From Moritella sp. F3 (GTDB lineage Bacteria > Pseudomonadota > Gammaproteobacteria > Enterobacterales > Moritellaceae), in assembly GCF_015082335.1 (NCBI RefSeq), contig NZ_BLRL01000015.1, positions 1-64,000 on the forward strand: a stretch of 64,000 bases of DNA, written 5' to 3'. The position numbers were made by a program, and so were the translations under genes. Position 1 is the first letter of the stretch. The number at the start of each line of letters is the position of its first letter. Shown here piece by piece: positions 59,410 to 64,000 of this stretch. The notes under the pieces were generated by a model that did not search any database, was not told the origin of the DNA, and saw only the letters and a program-made list of their open reading frames with translations.

Positions 59410-60321
59410 CTAACCTAGCATTTTCTCAATTGGTAATACTAAAATTGAACTTGCGCCTAACTGTTTAAGTTCTTCCATCGTTTCCCAGAATAGTTTCTCT
59501 GTACTTACTAGGTGTACTGCAACCGTGTCTTCAGTTGATGCTAATGGTAATACCGTTGGGTTTTCAGCGCCAGGAAGTAGGGCAATGACAGTATCGAGTT
59601 GTGATTTAGGTGCGTGTAGCATGATGTATTTGCTTTCTTTTGCTTGCATTACACCTTGGGCACGAACCATTAAGCGGTCTACTAATGCTTGTTTATCTGC
59701 TGATAAAGCCGCTTTAGCTTGAATTAAAACCGCTTTAGAGTGGAAGATATCTTGTACTTCTTTAAGACCGTTTGCCTCAAGCGTTGCACCTGTAGATACA
59801 AGGTCACAAATTGCGTCCGCAATACCAGCACGTGGTGCAACTTCAACAGAACCATTAAGCATGACTGATTTAAAGTTAACACCTTGTTCATCTAAATAAC
59901 GTTTTAGTAATTCAGGATATGACGTTGCAATACGTAAGCCTTCTAAAGAGTGGGGACCTTGGTAATCAAACTCTTCTGTTGCAGCAATTGATAAACGACA
60001 GCCACCAAACGTCATACGTTTAAGCAGTTTATATTCAGCTGGTTCACCCAGGCGTTGACGCTCTAGTTCTTTTTCTTCTAATTCGTTTTCGCCAATGAAA
60101 CCAAGGTCAGCAACGCCATCCATGATTAAACCAGGGATGTCATCATCACGTACACGAAGTAGGTCAACTGGCATATTTTCACAGTGCGCGATCAAACGTT
60201 GTTCGCGCATGTTAATTTTAAGGCCCATTGCTTTAAGTAGGTTTTGAGATTCAGTGCTAAGACGGCCTGATTTTTGAATTGCGATTCTTAGTCTTGGTTG
60301 GTCATTTTTTGTGTCTAACAT
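59410..60321 (-). CDS. hisG: ATP phosphoribosyltransferase (long form)
   Basis: First, feedback-inhibited step of histidine synthesis. I chose the ATG at 60321 (MLDTKNDQPRLRIAIQKSGR) because AAGGA lies 5 bases upstream; the ATG at 60327 has no spacing from that site. Domains are the two-part catalytic region (DLLRVRDDDIPGLIMDGVAD, GSVEVAPRAGIADAICDLVSTG) and the C-terminal ACT-like regulatory domain of the long form (about 225-303). At 303 residues it is HisZ-independent. Confidence 0.97.
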   Translation of the reverse strand: MLDTKNDQPRLRIAIQKSGRLSTESQNLLKAMGLKINMREQRLIAHCENMPVDLLRVRDDDIPGLIMDGVADLGFIGENELEEKELERQRLGEPAEYKLLKRMTFGGCRLSIAATEEFDYQGPHSLEGLRIATSYPELLKRYLDEQGVNFKSVMLNGSVEVAPRAGIADAICDLVSTGATLEANGLKEVQDIFHSKAVLIQAKAALSADKQALVDRLMVRAQGVMQAKESKYIMLHAPKSQLDTVIALLPGAENPTVLPLASTEDTVAVHLVSTEKLFWETMEELKQLGASSILVLPIEKMLG

Positions 60322-60361
60322 AGTCATCCTTAAACCTTGTCAAAATAATTGTCTATAAACG

Positions 60362-60400
60362 AAAAAACCCCCGAAAGTTCAATCTTCCGAGGGTTTTTCT
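60362..60400 (-). terminator. his attenuator terminator
   Basis: Stem ACCCTCGGAAG with CTTTCGGGGGTT (with GU pairs) around a 6-base loop, then a run of T on the minus strand, located 41 bases before hisG. With the leader peptide upstream it forms a classical transcription attenuator. Confidence 0.9.
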
Positions 60401-60456
60401 AAATAAGTTCCGGAAGCTTGCATGCATACACCTCCAGTTAACAGCCTGAAAGCTAA

Positions 60457-60504
60457 TCAAATATGATGATGGTGATGCACGTTTACTTTCAGATTGTTAT
60501 TCAT
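60457..60504 (-). CDS. hisL: his operon leader peptide
   Basis: A 15-residue peptide MNNNLKVNVHHHHHI followed by TGA. Five consecutive histidine codons make ribosome progress depend on charged tRNA-His. It lies 57 bases upstream of the attenuator stem and 136 before hisG. The E. coli leader has seven histidines in a row. This is too short for standard gene calling. Confidence 0.95.
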   Translation of the reverse strand: MNNNLKVNVHHHHHI

Positions 60505-60552
60505 ATGAGTTATCCAGTTAGTATGTTGTTACTAATAAGTGTGGTTGAGTTC

Positions 60553-60580
60553 ACAATAGCAATCTAGGATAAAATTGCAA
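60553..60580 (-). promoter_or_regulatory. Probable his operon promoter
   Basis: On the minus strand TTGCAA and TATTGT are spaced by 16 bases, about 50 bases before the leader peptide start. No other good pair was seen in the 177-base gap. Confidence 0.5.
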
Positions 60581-60681
60581 TGCTTTTTTAACGATTATTT
60601 GTAACTATTGTTTATAAAGTGTTTATATTAAAACCATATGAAAATAATATTCAAACATTACAGTCATAAAACGTAGGGTGA

Positions 60682-61659
60682 TTATTCATTTGAATAAGCA
60701 AGGTCGATGTCTTTGTTCATCTGTAATTTAAGGTTTTCAAGATTAACGTTTGCTTTAACAAAGTAGCTAGGAGAAAGTTCGATTGCGCGCTCAATAAAGT
60801 ACTCGGCTTCACGATATCGACCTTCTAGTATCAGAAAGTAACCGATGTCATTATAAGCATGCTCGGTAGGCATAACTTGCTTTAATGTTTGCAATGCTTT
60901 GCTATACATACCTTTACGCGTGTAAACCAACCCTAAATTTAGCCAGGCGCGTTTAAATTTATTATCTATGTCAATCGCTTTCTTATATTGAATTTCGGCT
61001 TCAACAAAATTACCTGCTAAATAATAAGAGTAACCGATATTAGTGTAAACGGAGGGGGTTTGTTCAGATAAAGGGATCACAAGCTGTTGAGTTTCAATGG
61101 CTTGTTGGTGCTTTCCTTCTAGATCTTGTATCACAGCAAAAGCACTGTAAGCGGGCAAGGGCGAGTTGCTATCAAGAGATACGAACTTGTAATCGTTGTT
61201 CAGTGTATTTCCTAGTCTTAATTGGTCGGCTGTAATTGCCTTGATTAATAATTTAGTTGCTTGTTTTTTTTGTTTTTTCTCTAGATATAATATCCCCAGT
61301 TGTGCTTGAGCTAGGTGATGATTAGGTTCTTGTAATAGCAAATGTTTAAAAGCCGTTACAGCGAGTTCATCATGGCCTTGTTTTACTTCCAGCATGCCAA
61401 TATTATAAAATATTTGTGTGTTAGATATTTTATTTACTTCAGCTGTGTCGTCTTCGTACTCTTGATCTAGTGATTTAATATACAGCACTATCGCCTTATC
61501 AAACTGCTGATTTTGCTCAGCATAGCGAGCATTTTTTATTAACGTTTCGCGTGATTCTGGGGGGATGTCAGCGAGTGATCGTAATTCTGGTTGCCCGCTT
61601 GTTGTCGTACAACCAGATAGCAATATGATCAGTATTAGGTACAGTTTAATCATTGTCAT
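60682..61659 (-). CDS. TPR lipoprotein of the tad locus (TadD-like)
   Basis: A 325-residue lipoprotein with lipobox LLSGCTTT and at least six tetratricopeptide repeats (about 35-300, for example IFYNIGMLEVKQGHDELAVTAF). TadD proteins help assemble Flp pili as pilotins or scaffolds. It follows tadC by 11 bases, the usual tadBCD order. The closing segment is asparagine/lysine rich with no domain. Confidence 0.85.
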   Translation of the reverse strand: MTMIKLYLILIILLSGCTTTSGQPELRSLADIPPESRETLIKNARYAEQNQQFDKAIVLYIKSLDQEYEDDTAEVNKISNTQIFYNIGMLEVKQGHDELAVTAFKHLLLQEPNHHLAQAQLGILYLEKKQKKQATKLLIKAITADQLRLGNTLNNDYKFVSLDSNSPLPAYSAFAVIQDLEGKHQQAIETQQLVIPLSEQTPSVYTNIGYSYYLAGNFVEAEIQYKKAIDIDNKFKRAWLNLGLVYTRKGMYSKALQTLKQVMPTEHAYNDIGYFLILEGRYREAEYFIERAIELSPSYFVKANVNLENLKLQMNKDIDLAYSNE

Positions 61660-61670
61660 TATCCTTAATA

Positions 61671-62648
61671 TTAAAATGCTTTATCCCAAACCTTTATTAC
61701 ATTTAGCACTGCCGGACCAATGGCGACGATAAAAAAAGACGGCCAAATACAGCACATCATAGGGAATATCATTTTCACACCTAATTTAGCGGCTTGCTCT
61801 TCAGCTCTTTGTAAGCGTTTTTCTCTGTATTCGTCAGCGTATACTCTGATAGTGGCTGCCACACCAGTACCTAACTTTAAGCTCTGTACTATGACCGAAT
61901 TAAGCCCGCGAATATCTTCAAGACCTGTTCGGTTGCTGAACTCTTGAAGTGCTTGTTGTAATGTTAGGCCGTACCTTACTTTGCTACAGACAAGGCCAAG
62001 TTCAAAAGAAAGATTAGGGTGGGAAAGTTGTAACTCTCTGCTTACTCTTTGAAATGATTCAAGTAAACCAAGGCCTGCTTCACAACATACGACAAGTAAA
62101 TCAAGTGCGTCAGGAAAGTATTTACGTAAATCATTCATTCGACGGGTTGCAAGTTTAGATAAAATTATACCTGGCAATAAATAAGAGATACTTAGAGCAG
62201 CAAAAATAATGAATACAGCGACCTTATTAGACAAGTTTGGTATCTGCCTCACACTAAAAATCGCAATTGTTAACCCGACTAATAAAGCGAATAATTTTAT
62301 GGCATTATAAATCTTCAATGCACTTTGGGAGTGAAACCCTGCATGAATGAGTAGCTCTTTTGTAGATGAGTCTCCCTGGTAGCGTTTATTAATAAATGGG
62401 ATAGAATCAAGTTTCTTCATTGTATGCTCTAGTGATGATTCATATCCTTTACTCACGTCTACTGAGGAGGACGGTGTGTTAGATAGTTTGTTAAGTTGTG
62501 CTCTAACAGGTGAGTACAGACCGGAAAATAAATAAGAGAGGGCAACCGCTAACGTAATACCTGTTATGCCTGCAACTAAATAAATACCCCATTCAATCAT
62601 ATCTGGGTTAGATGTAATTGATGCAATTATTATTTGGATTTGTTCCAT
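61671..62648 (-). CDS. tadC: Tad pilus inner-membrane protein TadC
   Basis: A 325-residue T2SS_F-type platform protein with membrane segments at the N-terminus (about 18-40), the middle (about 125-165) and the C-terminus. The conserved segment RKYFPDALDLLVVCCEAGLG lies near residue 175-195. It is 3 bases after tadB and is thought to pair with TadB around the TadA motor. Confidence 0.92.
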   Translation of the reverse strand: MEQIQIIIASITSNPDMIEWGIYLVAGITGITLAVALSYLFSGLYSPVRAQLNKLSNTPSSSVDVSKGYESSLEHTMKKLDSIPFINKRYQGDSSTKELLIHAGFHSQSALKIYNAIKLFALLVGLTIAIFSVRQIPNLSNKVAVFIIFAALSISYLLPGIILSKLATRRMNDLRKYFPDALDLLVVCCEAGLGLLESFQRVSRELQLSHPNLSFELGLVCSKVRYGLTLQQALQEFSNRTGLEDIRGLNSVIVQSLKLGTGVAATIRVYADEYREKRLQRAEEQAAKLGVKMIFPMMCCIWPSFFIVAIGPAVLNVIKVWDKAF

Positions 62649-62651
62649 TGT

Positions 62652-63620
62652 TTAGACCTCTATCTTAATAAGTCGGCTTATCCACCAGATCCCTATAAAC
62701 ATACCAATCCCACCCCATTTTAATAAATTTAGACCTTCTGGAGTGCCCATTAATACGTTGGCATAATCTGGAGATATGACATATAAACCAGCAAAAAGAA
62801 TGAAAGGAGTCAGTGAGAGGATCCAGCCTGAAAGTCGTCCCTCTGCAGATAATGTTTTAACGCGTCTTTGGAAAGTAAAGCGCTGGCGAATGATTTTAGA
62901 CAGGTTTTCTATATTTTCAGCTAAATTACCACCCGTTTCTTTTTGTATTGATACGGCACTAGAGAAAGCCATCGCGGATGTAGTTGGCACGCGTTTAACA
63001 AAAGAGAGCAAGGCGGTGTGAATATCATTACCATAATTAATACGGTTGAACATTATTCTAAATTCATTAGATAAATCACCATCCGTTTCTTCAAATACCA
63101 ACTTCAATGAATCACTAAAAGCGTAACCTGCCTGTAACCCACGTTTTAAGACATCTAACGCTTCAGGAAATTCACGTTCGATGTTTTCCATACGTTTATT
63201 GATGTTTCTATTGATAATCATATGCATGATACACAGAGTGAAAATAATGGAAAATATGGACACAACAATATCGAGAGTGATAAACCATATTGAAGCAGCT
63301 ACAATGCAGCAAGATGCTAGGGTTATCAATAAGTACTGATAACCCAACAAGTTAGAACCCGACAATTCCATTTTGTAGCTTAGGTTATTTATCCAAGGTC
63401 GAGATTCAAGCCATTGTAAAAAAGGGGGTAATGTCTCAATCTTTTTATTGAGTAGAATTTCAGCGGCAATATCATTATTTTCATTTGCTAAAGAGTTTAA
63501 GTGTTTACGAATGTTTTTGGCACTTGCGCGTTGTGGATTATAGACAGAGATAAATAAGCTTTGGAATAAAAGAACAACAGTCCCAAATACTAATAATAAA
63601 AATAACAGTTGATTATTCAT
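62652..63620 (-). CDS. tadB: Tad pilus inner-membrane protein TadB
   Basis: A 322-residue T2SS_F platform protein with four membrane segments (about 5-25, 90-130, 265-285, 300-318) and the cytoplasmic segment EREFPEALDVLKRGLQAGYA. It starts 10 bases after tadA. It acts with TadC to drive Flp pilin assembly. Confidence 0.92.
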   Translation of the reverse strand: MNNQLLFLLLVFGTVVLLFQSLFISVYNPQRASAKNIRKHLNSLANENNDIAAEILLNKKIETLPPFLQWLESRPWINNLSYKMELSGSNLLGYQYLLITLASCCIVAASIWFITLDIVVSIFSIIFTLCIMHMIINRNINKRMENIEREFPEALDVLKRGLQAGYAFSDSLKLVFEETDGDLSNEFRIMFNRINYGNDIHTALLSFVKRVPTTSAMAFSSAVSIQKETGGNLAENIENLSKIIRQRFTFQRRVKTLSAEGRLSGWILSLTPFILFAGLYVISPDYANVLMGTPEGLNLLKWGGIGMFIGIWWISRLIKIEV

Positions 63621-63630
63621 AGACCCTCAC

Positions 63631-64000
63631 CTAAAACCCATTATTTGCCAAGTCAGATGTGAATACACTTTGTGGAATTTCAATTCCTTTGGACTTTAAG
63701 TCTCGAATAAATGTAGGGACAACACCTGTCGCGATAAATTTACCTCGGATTGAACCATCTTCAGATTTACCTTCACGCCTAAAACAGAATATTTCTGACA
63801 TGGTAATCATATCGCCTTCCATACCTGTTACTTCTTGAATACTGGTCACTCGTCGTTTCCCATCTTCTTGGCGTTGCAGTTGCACCACGACATCTATTGC
63901 TGAAGATATTTGAGTTCGGATATTTTTGATCGGCATATCAAAGCCTGCCATGCATACCATATTTTCTAATCGTCCGAGTCCATCTCGTGGGGTATTTGCA
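63631..64000 (-). CDS. tadA: Tad pilus assembly ATPase TadA/CpaF, 5' part outside window
   Basis: C-terminal 122 residues of a CpaF-type secretion ATPase; the frame is open to the window end, so most of the gene lies beyond it. The visible part starts ANTPRDGLGRLENMVCMAG and continues with RTQISSAIDVVVQLQRQEDG and VTGMEGDMITMSEIFCF, typical of the family after the Walker B region. It powers Flp pilus assembly. Confidence 0.93.
   Translation of the reverse strand, partial: ANTPRDGLGRLENMVCMAGFDMPIKNIRTQISSAIDVVVQLQRQEDGKRRVTSIQEVTGMEGDMITMSEIFCFRREGKSEDGSIRGKFIATGVVPTFIRDLKSKGIEIPQSVFTSDLANNGF

Noticed and set aside
1..64000. Insertion sequences, prophage, integrons, toxin-antitoxin or restriction systems
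   Set aside because: No transposase, integrase, terminal repeats, toxin or methylase motifs were found; all sizeable frames fit core or surface-polysaccharide functions.

Overview
The window reads as an AT-rich chromosomal segment of a marine gammaproteobacterium. The conserved block rne / rluC-yceF-yceD-rpmF-plsX-fabD-fabG-acpP-fabF-mltG-tmk-holB-tatD, an E. coli-type histidine leader, a cydX gene and proteins with close Vibrio/Shewanella-like character all point to the Vibrionales-Alteromonadales side of the class. A cold-marine genus such as Moritella fits best, but that is inference from protein style and base composition, not a search. No rRNA, tRNA, insertion sequence, prophage or CRISPR array was seen. 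Almost all of the sequence is coding.

Layout. 1-2163: the 3' part of a membrane PAS-GGDEF-EAL protein. 2254-5936: pheS-pheT-ihfA with a terminator. 6061-11252 (minus): a SulP transporter and rne. The RNase E C-terminal half carries two in-frame tandem repeat arrays, 22 units of 24 bp and 13 units of 18 bp. 11794-22448: rluC, then the fatty-acid/DNA-metabolism block (yceF on the opposite strand). fabH, which normally sits between plsX and fabD, is absent, as is pabC. 22625-26522: small conserved proteins, a ComEC/Rec2 channel protein without its metallo-beta-lactamase domain, and an SDR epimerase. 26699-31791: a GT39 transferase, a GT2 transferase and a GtrA protein arranged around a two-component system, probably a regulated undecaprenyl-phosphate-sugar glycosylation module. 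31925-34951: NYN and YaiI proteins, then an L,D-transpeptidase and a Tat-exported YcbK-like protein. 34969-44863: an exopolysaccharide/capsule assembly locus (beta-helix protein, Wzy, Wzx, WcaJ-type priming transferase, outer-membrane barrel, short Wza-like exporter, Wzc-like kinase) with no sugar-adding glycosyltransferases.

45559-52722 (minus): a cytochrome bd operon in the order regulator-cydA-cydB-cydX-cydD-cydC. It places the oxidase and its assembly exporter together behind a GbsR/MarR-type regulator. Its upstream region carries a perfect FNR-type site, a second near-match and a 24-bp perfect palindrome beside the regulator start. 53091-53714: a PlsC-like acyltransferase. 53873-60504 (minus): a histidine operon hisL-G-D-C-B-H-F-IE with a readable leader peptide of five consecutive histidines and an attenuator. 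hisA is missing cleanly between hisH and hisF. 60682-64000 (minus): the end of a tad/flp pilus locus (tadA partial, tadB, tadC, TadD-like lipoprotein).

The most unusual points are the missing hisA and fabH inside otherwise textbook operons, the domain-truncated ComEC, the higher-order repeat structure in rne, the self-contained FNR/palindrome-controlled cyd operon, and the glycosylation genes around the two-component system. I found no obviously new multi-gene defence or mobile system.
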